Assembly: GCF_902713425.1 (NCBI RefSeq)
Contig: NC_081201.1
Location: 14,277,362-14,341,361, forward strand
From: Acipenser ruthenus
Taxonomy: Eukaryota; Chordata; Actinopteri; Acipenseriformes; Acipenseridae
Reading direction: 5' to 3'
Length of the DNA: 64,000 nt
A model generated the notes under the pieces. It did no database searches, had not been told where the DNA came from, and saw only the letters and a program-made list of their open reading frames with translations. Made by a program: the position numbers and the translations under genes. Positions 37,425 to 47,855 of this stretch are shown piece after piece. Position 1 is the first letter of the stretch, and each line of letters opens with the position of its first letter.

Positions 37425-39490
37425 GAGACTGGTGGCACTGATGCTACAGTTGGAACTGGTAAGACTGGAGCTGACACTGCTGGGACTGGTAAGACTGGTG
37501 CTGCTACTGCTGACACTGCTGGGACTGGTGCTGACACTGCTGGGACTAGTGCTGCTACTGCTGGGACTGGTAACACTAGTGCTGACACTGCTGGGACTGG
37601 TAAGACTGGTGCTGACACTGCTGGGACTGGTAAGACTGGTGCTGCTACTGCAGGGACTGGTAAGACTGGTGCTAACACTGCTGGGACTGGTAAGAGTGGT
37701 GCTGCTACTGCTGGGACTGGTAAGACTGGTGCTGACACTGCTGGGACTGGTAAGACTTGTGCTGACACTGCTGGGACTGGTAAGACTGATGCTGACACTG
37801 CTGGGACTGGTGCTGACACTGCTGGGACTGGTAAGACTGGTGCTGACACTGCTGGGACTGGTAAGACTGGTTCTGCTACTGCTGGGACTGGTAAGACTGG
37901 TGCTGACACTGCTGGGACTGGTAAGACTGGTGCTGCTACTGCTGCGACTGGTAAGACTGGTGCTGACACTGCTGGGACTGGTAAGACTGGTGCTGCTACT
38001 GCTGGGACTGGTAAGACTGGTGCTGACACTGCTGGGACTGGTAAGACTGGTGCTGCTACTGCTGGGACTGGTAAGACTGGTCCTCCTACTGCTGGGACTG
38101 GTAAGACTGGTGCTGACACTGCTGGGACTGGTAAGACTGGTGCTGCTACTGCTGGGACTGGTAAGACTGGTGCTGCTACTGCTGGGACTGGTAAGACTGG
38201 TGCTGCTACTGCTGGGACTGGTAAGACTGGTGCTGACACTGCTGGGACTGGTAAGACTGATGCTGACACTGCTGGGACTGGTGCTGACACTGCAGGGACT
38301 AGTGCTGCTACTGCTGGGACTGGTAACACTAGTGCTGACACTGCTGGAACTGGTAAGACTGGTGCTGACACTGCTGGGACTGGTAAGACTGGTGCTGCTA
38401 CTGCTGGGACTGGTAAGACTGGTGCTGACACTGCTGGGACTGGTAAGACTGGTGCTGACACTGCTGGGACTGGTAAGACTGGTGCTGCTACTGCTGGGAC
38501 TGGTAAGACTGGTGCTGACACTGCTGGGACTGGTAAGACTGGTGCTGCTACTGCTGGGACTGGTAAGACTGGTGCTGCTACTGCTGGGACTGGTAAGACT
38601 GGTGCTGACACTGCTGGGACTGGTAAGACTGATGCTGACACTGCTGGGACTGGTGCTGACACTGCGGGGACTGGTAAGACTGGTGCTGCTACTGCTGGGA
38701 CTGGTAAGACTGGTGCTGCTACTGTTGGGACTGGTAAGACTGGTGCTGACACTGCTGGGACTGGTAAGACTGATGCTGACACTGCTGGGACTGGTGCTGG
38801 CACTGCAGGGACTAGTGCTGCTACTGCTGGGACTGGTAACACTAGTGCTGACACTGCTGGAACTGGTAAGACTGGTGCTGACACTGCTGACACTGCTGGG
38901 ACTGGTGCTGACACTGCTGGGACTGGTAAGACTGGTGCTGCTACTGCTGGGACTGGTAAGACTGGTGCTGCTACTGTTGGGACTGGTAAGACTGGTGCTG
39001 ACACTGCTGGGACTGGTAAGACTGATGCTGACACTGCTGGGACTGGTGCTGACACTGCTGGGACTAGTGCTGCTACTGCTGGGACTGGTAACACTAGTGC
39101 TGACACTGCTGGAACTGGTAAGACTAGTGCTGACACTGCTGGGACTGGTAAGACTGGTGCTGACACTGCTGGGACTGGTAAGACTGGTGCTGCTACTGCT
39201 GGGACTGGTAAGACTGGTGCTGACACTGCTGGGACTGGTAAGACTGGTGCTGCTTCTGCTGGGACTGGTAAGACTGGTGCTGACACTGCTGGGACTGGTG
39301 CTGACACTGCTGGGACTAGTGCTGCTACTGCTGGGACTGGTAACACTAGTGCTGACACTACTGGAACTGGTAAGACTGGTGCTGACACTGCTGGGACTGG
39401 TAAGACTGGTGCTGACACTGCTGGGACTGGTAACACTAATGCTGACACTGCTGGAACTGATAAGATTGCTGATACTAGTGCTAAGACTGA
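37425..39490. repeat. 30-bp minisatellite, about 65-70 units
   Basis: The main unit is GCTGACACTGCTGGGACTGG followed by TAAGACTGGT (30 bp). A variant has GCTGCTACT in place of GCTGACACT, and a 21-bp short unit lacks the TAAGACTGGT part. Because every unit is a multiple of three and lacks stops, long frames are open on both strands (801, 719 and 689 codons). The products are monotonous (TLLGLVRLV, SSVSTSLTSP, PAVSAPVLPV), so I treat them as by-products of the repeat. Block duplications are visible, for example a pattern of VNTR types repeated near 38,280, 38,800 and 39,060. Confidence 0.92.
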
Positions 39491-40224
39491 TCGGACTGCT
39501 GAGACTGTATGATTCCACGATTAAAAACACTGATTTAGAAGGATTTACTTTAAATAGAGTTTGCCAATCCTCCTATGGCCTGATCTATCGAAACGCTGTA
39601 ACACTTCCTCCTAGGTCATGTCTGTGGACATATAGCAGGGCAAGGCCATTCAGGCCATTTCCCCATACTGCTGCGAGAGCAATCAAACATATGGAAAGGA
39701 TGCACTCAGATAAACTTTCTCGTCATGAACAGGGACCCCAGGAATCTGTCTGCTGCGGAGAACACGGATTGTCTCCATGCTGTCGGAGAACTTTTGGTTT
39801 TACACTAGGGGCGGGGCAAAAATGATTTTTTTCTGTTTGTTTGAGAACCAAACCAATACCCTTATCATATATAATCATCAACCCAGACAATGTTGCTTTA
39901 AATTCACGTAAATAATACATTAAACTGCTTCTGGTGTACAGAGGTCAAGGTTGAGGTTGTCACATTCATGCTGGAACGTAGCTGCAGTTTACTTCACAAT
40001 CCAGTGCGTTGTTACCACTGAACAAGCTGTTTACAGATGCTGAAAACCATTTATAAAAAAAAAAAATCAACGGTATTAAAACAGTACTTCCTTGGATTTT
40101 TTTCTCTAATGAAAAATAACTTTACAAAAACATTAGGAAAATAACTTTTTTTTTTTAAACTGCTGTTGCCAAACAGTGAATTTATAAATAGAATTACATC
40201 CAATTCTCCCAGCCCATGGCATCA
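39491..40224. other. No recognisable feature
   Basis: The sequence after the minisatellite has no recognisable gene. The plus-strand frame that runs out of the minisatellite to 39,825 is accidental. Confidence 0.3.
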
Positions 40225-40316
40225 AATACAATACATGAAAAGTGCTACAGCTGTGAATCGTTATATCGGGGGAGGGGGAAGGCATTGCCATTGTGCAAGA
40301 AAAACACCAATTTATG
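40225..40316. repeat. Dispersed repeat of about 90 bp, copy 1
   Basis: AAATACAATACATGAAAAGT then GCTACAGCTGTGAATCGTTATATCG in part, continuing to ACACCAATTTATGAAAAC. A second copy lies at 43,556-43,648 in the same orientation with few changes. Confidence 0.8.
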
Positions 40317-40317
40317 A

Positions 40318-40533
40318 AAACTAGAACCACCATGCGGGTCATTGTGACCCATTTTGCACATAAAATGTTAATTACTCTTCCGTTGTAAGTCGTATGTGTG
40401 TATCCATTCTTGACTTTTCCTAAGTATATGAATTAAATATCCTGACGGCGTTTGATCGCCAGAATTGCAAAAATTATAAAGTTATAAACAGTTCTACCTA
40501 GAACCGCCACGTTGGTCAATGTGACCCATGCAT
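40318..40533. repeat. Paired direct repeat, possibly a non-autonomous transposon
   Basis: TAGAACCACCATGCGGGTCA followed by TTGTGACCCA at 40,320 recurs as TAGAACCGCCACGTTGGTCA followed by ATGTGACCCA at 40,500. GGTCA(T/A)TGTGACC is itself palindromic. The ends recall piggyBac-type termini, but no TTAA duplication could be fixed. Confidence 0.4.
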
Positions 40534-40865
40534 TACAATACATGTCTTTTTTTATATAACGTAAGATATTCTATTATTTTTGTAAATGCAGCAAACAAGA
40601 CATGCCGCCTCCTCCTCCTAGCACACGTGTTTTTAATTTTTTTTTATTTCAAGCCTTTGTTTGTAGACTGACTAGGAGACAGAGATTGCTATGATAGTGG
40701 ATTTGTCAAGATGCAAACTCAGTGAAAGCCTAGTTGCTTATTTTTCCTAGTTGCTTATGTACCCGGAGACAACAATCCTTTGTTTTGTTCCACAAATGCA
40801 ACTGGGAATATATCAGAAGGAAATATTTAATCTTGAAAGTAGTCATTTTGATTGGAATACGGTGT

Positions 40866-42465
40866 AGCATGAGAAACTGCACCCCATGAGACAGTGCGGG
40901 CCTTCAGCGCCGCTGTCTTTACCACGCAAGCGCACGTTATGTGACGTACAGGGGATTCACTTTAGCATAGCTATACCTATGAGAAACTGCAGCCCGTGCA
41001 ATTGTGCACCCCGACTTTATATTATATTGATATTCACATTTAGCTGTCTACGTTTAATAAAATATGTTGTTTTATTAACAAATAGGTTGTTCCACTTCCT
41101 GTTTTTTCACACTATTAGTAATGCGAACAATTCACATGATCTCCATGGCAGACAACTAAAGTTCACGTGTGACTGGATTTTTACGCCTTTTTTTGGGAGG
41201 GGGGGGGGTTGTTATTGTTATTTAATGGTTGAGTAATCATTCTCCGTGTTTGTTTACTTTTTTTTACAATGGACTAACGCAAACTGCATGTTTGACAAAA
41301 CAAATTAATACTTTAAAAAAGAGGACAATAGTTAAAAGCAAACTAGGTACGTAAGACAGTAGTACTAATATACATGTATATCATTTGCTATTCAGTATGA
41401 TTAGAATAAAGCATCAGGTTTACTAGTGCTACCAGCGATTACATTTAAAAAAAGAAAATAAAAAAGCACCTCTGCCTCTATTTACTGTATTTGTATTCCA
41501 CAGAGACAGGGGGAATGGAGACAGGAGAGACGATGAAAAAAAGTAGGTTAATTGCAGTGTGGCAGATTTTTGTCCACTTGATGGTGCATTGCAACATTCT
41601 ATTTAAACCGGTTTTAATTGAGTTTTAAATCTGGAAATGAGTCTTCAAAAAGACCGGACAAAAAGGGTTTTTTTCAATTTCAGCGTGCCAGCAGTAGCTT
41701 AATTTAACTCATGTTGCAGTCAGTCCATCCAGCAGTAGGTTTAACTGCGGTTTATCCAACCTCAGAGTAACACTATATGAATATATTGCAACGTCAGGTA
41801 AAATGTTATTAAAATACATACATGTGCATTTGAAACCATTGGATGTATAAATAACTATTGTAAACAATAGGTATTGCAGCTCCTGCGTGCCTTAAACTAT
41901 GTCATTGTAGATTGTTGTATTGTGCACAGATTTTTACTTTTGTGAATACAGGTTATATCTATTTTCTGTTGAATTTGATATTTTAATATTTGTTTGCTGG
42001 AATGTGTATCAATTGTTCATTTATTTACAGCATTCTTCAAAAAAATAAAAGGTGTTTTAAACCTTTTCTGAGGGGGTGCAGTATCTCATAGCTATGAAAA
42101 CACCTTTTCTGAGGGGGTGCAGTATCTCATAGCTATGAAAACACCTTTTCTGAGGGGGTGCAGTTTCTCATAGCTATGAAAACACCTTTTCTGAGGGGGT
42201 GCAGTATCTCATAGCTATGAAAACACCTTTTCTGAGGGGGTGCAGTTTCTCATAGCTATGAAAACACCTTTTCTGAGGGGGTGCAGTTTCTCATAGCTAT
42301 GAAAACACCTTTTCTGAGGGGGTGCAGTTTCTCATAGCTATGAAAACACCTTTTCTGAGGGGGTGCAGTATCTCATAGCTATGAAAACACCTTTTCTGAG
42401 AGGGTGCAGTATCTCACAGCTATGAAAACACCTTTTCTGAGGGGGTGCAGTATCTCATAGCTATT
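40866..42465. mobile_element. Possible DNA transposon with tandemly amplified right end
   Basis: The left edge ATGAGAAACTGCACCCC (40,868) is the inverse of GGGGTGCAGTTTCTCAT, which forms the core of the ten-unit array at the right edge. A second inverted copy (TATGAGAAACTGCAGCCC) lies at 40,978. No transposase is seen inside. Confidence 0.4.
42055..42465. repeat. 41-bp tandem array, 10 units
   Basis: Each unit is CCTTTTCTGAGGGGGTGCAG plus TATCTCATAGCTATGAAAACA. Units differ mainly at one base (GTATCTC or GTTTCTC), so the array is young and homogenised. Confidence 0.95.
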
Positions 42466-43555
42466 AATGTTCAGCTGCGTGAGTTGTCAGCACATCATAA
42501 CCAATGTGCAGTTCAGAGGGTTGCAGCTCAAGCTTTTCGGCTGACCAGTCAATTTGATTGGCTATTTGGCCGTGTTCTGATTTATACTCATAAATATGCA
42601 TTTTACTTCTTTAATGTGATCCGCTGCCAGGCTCCTTGCAAACCACACAGCCCTGAACTCGACAAAACCCACAACTCAACCACTACCAGTCAAACACGCA
42701 CTGTCTGAATATCAAGCCTGAAGTAACCCACTTACTTCAAATGGAAACGTCAAATTCTTCTAAATACACCAGAACGGATAGTTAAGGTTTCTGGTTGTCG
42801 GGTTTACTTTTTGAGCGGTTCGTTTGCCTTTAATGTTGTAATTAGTCATTAAACCACCTCAGTTTCATAAGTTAATCATGGAAAAATGATAATGACAAAA
42901 TAAACACAACTATTTTTTTTTTTACCTATACATTCCAAAAACGACAGTGATGATCGCTTTACCTTCGCTGCTTGGGGGTTGTAACTACACTGACTGTTTC
43001 ATAAAACAAAGACTTCACCCTCGCTAAACTAGTCATATAAAATGAGTAATGATTGCGATGATTAATTATGTGTTTGCATTATAAGAGCACTACTTAAAAT
43101 TCACTGGAGTAGAAAGAAGCTTAAAAGTTCATCGGGGTGTTAAAATATATTTTAAGGCCGGTACATCGTCAGAAAAAAATAGAGAAAAATAAATAAATAA
43201 CAACATTAAATTGAAAGACAGTAGCCTACTACTCACATCAATCACACATCATAAGTAAAGAGACAGTGAAGATGTTGAAAAGCACAGTATAGATATCAGC
43301 AGGACTTGGGGATTCATGTACGCACACAACGAGGGATTAAAATGCATTTTATTTTGCGGCACAGCAACGTGTAAAAGAGCCTGGATAAATATTATTACTA
43401 TGATTTTTTACTGAGGCCCGTGCCTCGGGTGCCTTAGCTGGCTAGGGCCTTGAACGCTCACTAAATATTATTTTACACTGACTCATAATGTGTCCCTAAA
43501 ATTGAACTCAACTACACCTTATGAAGTATATTAAGTCCTACATGTAATAATCAAA
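42466..43555. other. No recognisable feature
   Basis: About 1.1 kb without identifiable gene or repeat. Confidence 0.3.
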
Positions 43556-43648
43556 TACAATACATGAAAAGTGCTACAGCTATGAATCGTTATATCGAGG
43601 GAGAGGGAAGGCGTTGCCATTGCGCAAGAAAAACACAGATTTATGAAA
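43556..43648. repeat. Dispersed repeat of about 90 bp, copy 2
   Basis: Same orientation and nearly the same sequence as 40,225-40,316. A minus-strand frame at 43,718-43,996 downstream (contains VYYLVDGSVLYILKDEM) is not recognised, and 43,649-44,008 has no other feature. Confidence 0.8.
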
Positions 43649-44008
43649 ACTTATCACAGCTATATTGCACAGGACTGTCAGCAGAAAAAAAATATATTAA
43701 TATAAGAAATATAATCACTAAACATTGTTACCCATAATTGGCTTCTTCTGAAAGAAATGCATTACGGATTGTTTCTTCATTTCATCTTTGAGTATGTACA
43801 GTACCGAACCGTCCACTAAATAATATACAGGACTGCTGCAGGGGCTGGGTTCACGAATGAGAACAAAAAATGGGACCGGACCCGAATTCACTGGAGTCGG
43901 ATCATAAACAGATGTTGGATCCAATTCTGGAGGTACAGGTGTAACTAGGGAAACTGACCAATGAGAACGAGAATCGAACATGTCTGTTTGGCGCAAGGTT
44001 TCAATTGG

Positions 44009-44862
44009 TCATTCAAAATTCAATAGGTCATTCAAAATGATCTAGACAGCATTCAGAACTGGGCAGACACATGGCAAATGACATTTAATAGAGAAAAGTG
44101 TAAAGTACTGCACGCAGGCAGTAAAAATGTGCATTATAAATATCATATGGGAGATACTGAAATTGAAGAAGGAAGCTATGAAAAAGACCTAGGAGTTTAT
44201 GTTGAGTCAGAAATGTCTTCATCTAGACAATTTGGGGAAGCTCAAAAAAAAAAGGCCAGCAAGATGCTCGGATATATTGTGAGAAGTGTTGAATTTAAAT
44301 CAAGGGAAGTAATTTTAAAACTTTACAATGCATTAGTAAGACCTCACCTAGAATATTGTGTTCAGTTCTGGTCACCTCGTTACAAAAAGGATATTGCTGC
44401 TCTAGAAAGAGTGCAAAGAAGAGCAACCAGAATTATCCCGGGTTTAAAAGGCATGTCGTATGCAGACAGGCTAAAAGAATTGAATCTATTCAGTCTTGAA
44501 CAAAGAAGACTACGCAGCGATCTGGTTCAAACATTCAAAATCCTAAAAGGTATAGACAATGTCAACCCAGGGGACTTCTTTGACCGGAAAAAAGAAACAA
44601 GGACCAGGGGTCACAAATGGAGATTAGATAAAGGGGCATTCAGAACAGAAGATAGGAGGCACTTTTTTACACAGAGAATTTTGAGGGTCTGGAACCAACT
44701 CCCCAGTAATGTTGTTGAAGCTGACATCCTGGGATCCTTCAAGAAGCTGCTTGATGAGATTCTGGGATCAATAAGCTACTAACAACCAAACGAGCTAGAT
44801 GGGCTAAATGGCCTCCTCTCGTTTGTAAACTTTCTTATGTTCTTATGTTCTTATGTTCTTAT
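44009..44862 (+). mobile_element. CR1-clade LINE, copy C, 5'-truncated
   Basis: The 3' end of CR1 from GGTCATTCAAAA (partly duplicated at the start) to the tail GATGGGCTAAATGGCCTCC and four TTATGTTC-like units. One open frame of 234 codons (44,078-44,782) survives. Confidence 0.92.
44078..44782 (+). pseudogene. CR1 ORF2 C-terminal part, copy C
   Basis: MTFNREKCKVLHAGSKNVHY through KDLGVYVESEMSS, MLGYIVRSVEFKSRE, HLEYCVQFWSPRYKKDIAAL and RTRGHKWRLDKGAFR to WNQLPSNVVEADILGSFKKL. This is the complete region downstream of RT, with no stop, but without the catalytic domains. It is a truncated insertion, not a gene. Confidence 0.9.
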
Positions 44863-45706
44863 AGCCTTATGTGTTGCCTTATTCTCTTTTTGAATTTCAG
44901 CCTTTATTTTTGCAAGAAGTGAGACTGGTTAAGGTTCATCTGTATAATCCATATGTCCCTGCTGCTGAGGTGGCGACTTCAAGTCAATTTTGTAATGTAG
45001 TTAGACTGCCAATTAAAAGTCTGGATGAATTTGGAATTTTAATTTGGGACATGGAAGGTCTGGTCGAGGTTCCGGCCTAGTAAAGAGGAGTTTGAGGGTG
45101 TGAGACATCTGCCTTCCTCCTTTTTCATTGGAGTGAATAGAGGATACCTGTATTATGCTGGTCAGCCGGAGGTTTATCGAAAATGTAAGCAGATGGGACA
45201 TAAAGCATAAATCTGTGTGGAGGAAGTAATCATTTGTATTCTAAGTGTCCGCAGAGAGCTGCTGGTGGAGAGAGCCGTGCTGGAAAAGAACAGGAGACCG
45301 CTGAAGAGGATGGAGGTAAAGCTAACAGTACTGCAAATGTGGCTCCAGCAGCGACAGCAGCAGCGGATCAAGGGGGAATCAGTGAGGAAGAAACCCAGTG
45401 TGCCAGTGACAAAGGAAGGTGTGGAGAAAAAAAGGGGTGCAGGCTCCGGAAAAAAGCCTGTTTACAAGAAATGTGGGGATTTTCTCTGTTTAAACAAATT
45501 GGAGTTGGGGGAAAGGAATTTAACTGAAATGTGTTTTATAGTGATTGGTGGAATTTGAATTTTGGCAGGAAAATGTAATGATTTGCATATATGTAAATGT
45601 ATTGTTTCCTTGGTTTGTTGTAGTTTTTTGTGTATGTATTATATTTGTTTTATTATTTATTGTAATGTAAATATTGGTGTTGAATGAAACATTTATGCAA
45701 AAAGCA
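44863..45706 (+). mobile_element. U2-targeted LINE relic with ORF1 only (copy 4)
   Basis: It ends exactly at U2 nt 38 (45,707), the family 3' junction. It contains an ORF1 fragment followed by a short 3' region. ORF2 is missing, so either an internal deletion joined ORF1 to the 3' UTR or this is a non-autonomous derivative. Confidence 0.7.
44900..45530 (+). pseudogene. ORF1 fragment of U2-targeted LINE copy 4
   Basis: The N-terminal/middle part (FLQEVRLVKVHLYNPY, IKSLDEFGILIWDMEGL) is followed by a stop. Then FFIGVNRGYLYYAGQPEVYR and KCKQMGHKA (first zinc knuckle, cf. [22 protein letters not shown]), and in another frame NLCGGSNHLYSKCPQRAA (last knuckle). An Ala/Glu-rich tail ends at about 45,527. 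Frameshifts lie near 45,075 and 45,205. Confidence 0.7.
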
Positions 45707-45857
45707 ATCTGTTCTTATCAGTTTAATATCTGATACGTCCCCCATAGGGGGACCGTCTATATTAAATTTATTTTTGGAAGCGGGAGATGGAACCGGGGCT
45801 TGCTCGGTCCACTCCACGCATCGACACAGTATTGCAGTACCTCCGGGAACAGTGCAC
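45707..45857 (+). pseudogene. RNU2: U2 snRNA gene, 3' part (from nt 38), copy 3
   Basis: ATCTGTTCTTATCAGTTTAA through TATCTGATACGTCCCCCA to AGTGCAC, well preserved, followed by GGTCAAAAGAGAGAG (3' box). No U2 5' half is attached. Confidence 0.92.
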
Positions 45858-46223
45858 AAGAAAGGTCAAAAGAGAGAGCCAGCCTTTCCCTCTCCCTTTT
45901 TCTGGGTTTTATTTTTTCCCGCTCTTTTTGTTCTTTTTTTCCCCCCAAATAAGGCAGGCAGGTAGGTAGGCCTGCCTAACTGATGGACAGCTTGCTCTGC
46001 GCACGCAGCAGGCCAGTGTACCCAGAAGGCCTTGCGCTCGTGGGGGGAGGAGGTGGATGCGTGCAGCGGTAAAGCAGAAACGGAGCTGTTTAGTGGGGCA
46101 AGGAGCCCTTGCTTTCAAGGCGGCAGCAGTAAAGCGCCTTTTTTCCTGGGACCAAACAGCAATTTTGGAAGTGTTCCCCGTTTTGTTTTTTGTTTTCGTT
46201 TTAATTTGCCATGCAGGCAGGTA
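45858..46223 (+). other. U2-U5 spacer fragment fused to tRNA cluster
   Basis: It follows the spacers at 3,968 and 16,703 up to GGCAGGTAGA, i.e. into the U5 PSE-like box, then switches to tRNA-Ser at 46,224. U5 is absent. Confidence 0.65.
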
Positions 46224-46305
46224 GACAAGGTGGCCGAGTGGTTAAGGCGATGGACTGCTAATCCATTGTGCTTTGCACATGTGGGTTCGAATCCCCTCCT
46301 TGTCG
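46224..46305 (+). tRNA. tRNA-Ser (GCT)
   Basis: 82 nt: acceptor GACAAGG/CCTTGTC, A box GGCCGAGTGGTTAAGGC, anticodon loop with GCT (GACTGCTAATC), long variable arm TGTGCTTTGCAC and B box GGGTTCGAATCC. One mismatch is seen in the T stem. It could be functional. Confidence 0.85.
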
Positions 46306-46368
46306 GCTTTTGGCACTTTTTCCTCTGTGGCCTCGACTCTCCTTCCGTGCAGCTTTGACCTGCGTTTA

Positions 46369-46450
46369 GCTCTGTGGCACTACAGTTAGCACGTTGGACT
46401 GTGCTGAGCTGTGTGGCGTGACTGAAAGGTTGTGGCTGAGTTCCAGCAGT
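46369..46450 (+). pseudogene. tRNA-Asn-like pseudogene
   Basis: CTCTGTGGCAC, TTAGCACGTTGGACTGT and later TGACTGAAAGGTTGTGGC resemble tRNA-Asn (GTT), but the anticodon arm is interrupted and the B box (GAGTTCCAGC) is spoiled. Confidence 0.5.
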
Positions 46451-46537
46451 CTCGCAAGATTTTCTCCTTCGTTTACACTTTAAAATTCAAATAATTTTCT
46501 TTTGTGGTTGTTTTTAATGAACAAATCAAGAACATTG

Positions 46538-46611
46538 AGGTGCTGCTGGGATTTGAACACAGGATCTCCTGTTTAACAGACAGGCATTTTAACCAACAAT
46601 GCCACAGCCCC
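46538..46611 (-). tRNA. tRNA-like gene, apparent anticodon GTT
   Basis: Minus strand, 74 nt: acceptor GGGGCTG/CAGCACC (one wobble), D-arm GTTGGTTAAAAT, anticodon stem-loop CCTGT-CTGTTAA-ACAGG giving GTT, and B box GTGTTCAAATCC. The body does not resemble a standard tRNA-Asn, so it may be a pseudogene of another tRNA. Confidence 0.55.
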
Positions 46612-46718
46612 CTGCCACTTCCTGTGATTTGCTTCCTGGCTTGCTGTAGTGAAGGGCTTTGTTGCACAGTCCCAAGATCTGCCTTCCATTTAGAGGGATT
46701 TCCAAAGTTTGTCAGCCG

Positions 46719-46813
46719 GCTCCAGTGGCGCAATCGGTTAGTGCGTGGTAATTATATAGAAATATGTCTACAGAGCAATGCTGAGGTTGTGAGTTTAAGG
46801 CTCACCTGGAGCA
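46719..46813 (+). tRNA. tRNA-Ile (TAT) with intron, probably decayed
   Basis: GCTCCAGTGGCGCAATCGGT, TAGTGCGTGGTAATTATA (anticodon TAT), an intron of about 20 nt, AGCAATGCTGAGGTTGTG and CTCACCTGGAGCA. The intron and sequence match the vertebrate tRNA-Ile-TAT family. The B box (GTTTAAGGC for GTTCGAGCC) is altered, so activity is doubtful. Confidence 0.8.
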
Positions 46814-47082
46814 CTTCCTTTTTCTCAGTCAGCTTATTCCAATAGGTTTTGCTTCAACGACAATGTTCATCAAGTGTGAGATTGATAGAAAATAGCAATA
46901 AAATAATATCCGCACACGCAGACATACCTATATTTATGTATATATTTACAAGTCAAAAGACAGATAGATTGAATGAATGAATGAATGAGTGAATGAATAT
47001 TTGAAAATGCCTGAAAGGAGGTGTGTGAGTTTGCTTCTGATCACAAAATATGATTTTAGTGAAGGGGGAAGAAAAAAGGGCT

Positions 47083-47154
47083 TAGAGATGCCAGGGATTG
47101 CACCCGGGCCCTCATACATGCAAAGCATGCACTCTACCACTGAGCTACACCCCC
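47083..47154 (-). tRNA. tRNA-Ala (TGC)
   Basis: Minus strand: GGGGGTGTAGCTCAGTGGTA, GAGTGCATGCTTTGCATGTA (anticodon TGC), GGGCCCGGGTGCAATCCC. T-loop TTC is changed to TGC, so it may be weakened. Confidence 0.75.
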
Positions 47155-47224
47155 AATTGATAGTTGCCCACCAGTTTGATGAAATTGACCCCGTTCATTT
47201 CTGAGACAACTGCTCGTTTCAGGT

Positions 47225-47280
47225 CAGCATTAGGTCCTCTGCTATTCCTAATCTACATCAGCAGCAAAGGTCATTCAAAA
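47225..47280 (+). mobile_element. Two short CR1 fragments
   Basis: CATTAGGTCCTCTGCTATTC (RT region) joined directly to CAGCAGCAAAGGTCATTCAA (about 110 bases further in the intact element). They cut tRNA-Met in half. Confidence 0.6.
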
Positions 47281-47324
47281 TTCAGATTATGAGACTGACG
47301 TGCTACCTACTGCGCTAAGGAGGC
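47281..47324 (-). pseudogene. tRNA-Met (CAT), 5' half
   Basis: GCCTCCTTAGCGCAGTAGGT then AGCACGTCAGTCTCATAATC is elongator tRNA-Met up to the anticodon arm. The 3' half is replaced by CR1 fragments. Confidence 0.85.
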
Positions 47325-47407
47325 AGAGACACCTGTGGGTCGCCATTTATCAACCCTGCCCTTCAAATTGCCAAAGCCGAGGGAAAACACGCATACAACA
47401 AATGTCG

Positions 47408-47476
47408 CGAGCCAGGCAGGAATCGAACCTACAACCTGGTGATGTGTAGTAAGACTATCCATTGTGCCACTGGCCC
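47408..47476 (-). pseudogene. tRNA-Arg-derived pseudogene
   Basis: GGGCCAGTGGCACAATGGAT and GGTTCGATTCCTGCC with acceptor CTGGCTC follow tRNA-Arg, but the D/anticodon region is short by 4 nt and the anticodon stem does not pair. Confidence 0.65.
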
Positions 47477-47616
47477 CTGTGTTCTGGAAGCACTGTTAAT
47501 GCGCACTCACCAACAAGAACAGTAGTGGTGGCAGCTATTGACTGCTGCAATCAGCTGAGCTTGCTAGCCTTATGCTGAATTGTGTATTGTTCTCAAAGAA
47601 CCACCCTCCAAAACTT

Positions 47617-47703
47617 CCTTCGATAACTGAGCTGGTAGAGCGGAGGACTGTAGTATAACACATTGGCATCCTTAGGTCGTTGGTTCAATTCTGGCTCGAA
47701 GGA
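47617..47703 (+). tRNA. tRNA-Tyr (GTA) with intron
   Basis: CCTTCGATAACTGAGCTGGT, AGAGCGGAGGACTGTAG (anticodon GTA), an intron of about 14 nt, ATCCTTAGGTCG, TGGTTCAATTC and TCGAAGGA. It has the canonical intron position of vertebrate tRNA-Tyr. Two changes in box A. Confidence 0.82.
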
Positions 47704-47855
47704 CAATACATTTTTTTCCCCACCTGGTTTTACTGGTAATGAGGACAAAAAGAACGAACGAAACCTACGGCAACAACTGTCTGAAACATCAATAAAAATG
47801 AGAGAATCATTTTCGCCTAGCTCTGGGCAGCCACGTGTCAGACATTGTCAGGTGT

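Noticed and set aside
37371-39825. Long frames (801, 719, 689 codons) as real proteins
   Set aside because: They are produced by a tandem repeat whose unit is a multiple of three. Both strands are open at once, and the products are monotonous.
43400-43460. RNA gene at the GC-rich GAGGCCCGTGCCTCGGGTGC stretch
   Set aside because: No tRNA or snRNA fold or known family is evident. Only a short local hairpin.
43718-43996. Host exon (92 codons, minus strand)
   Set aside because: No recognisable domain, no splice or conservation evidence. Left unannotated.
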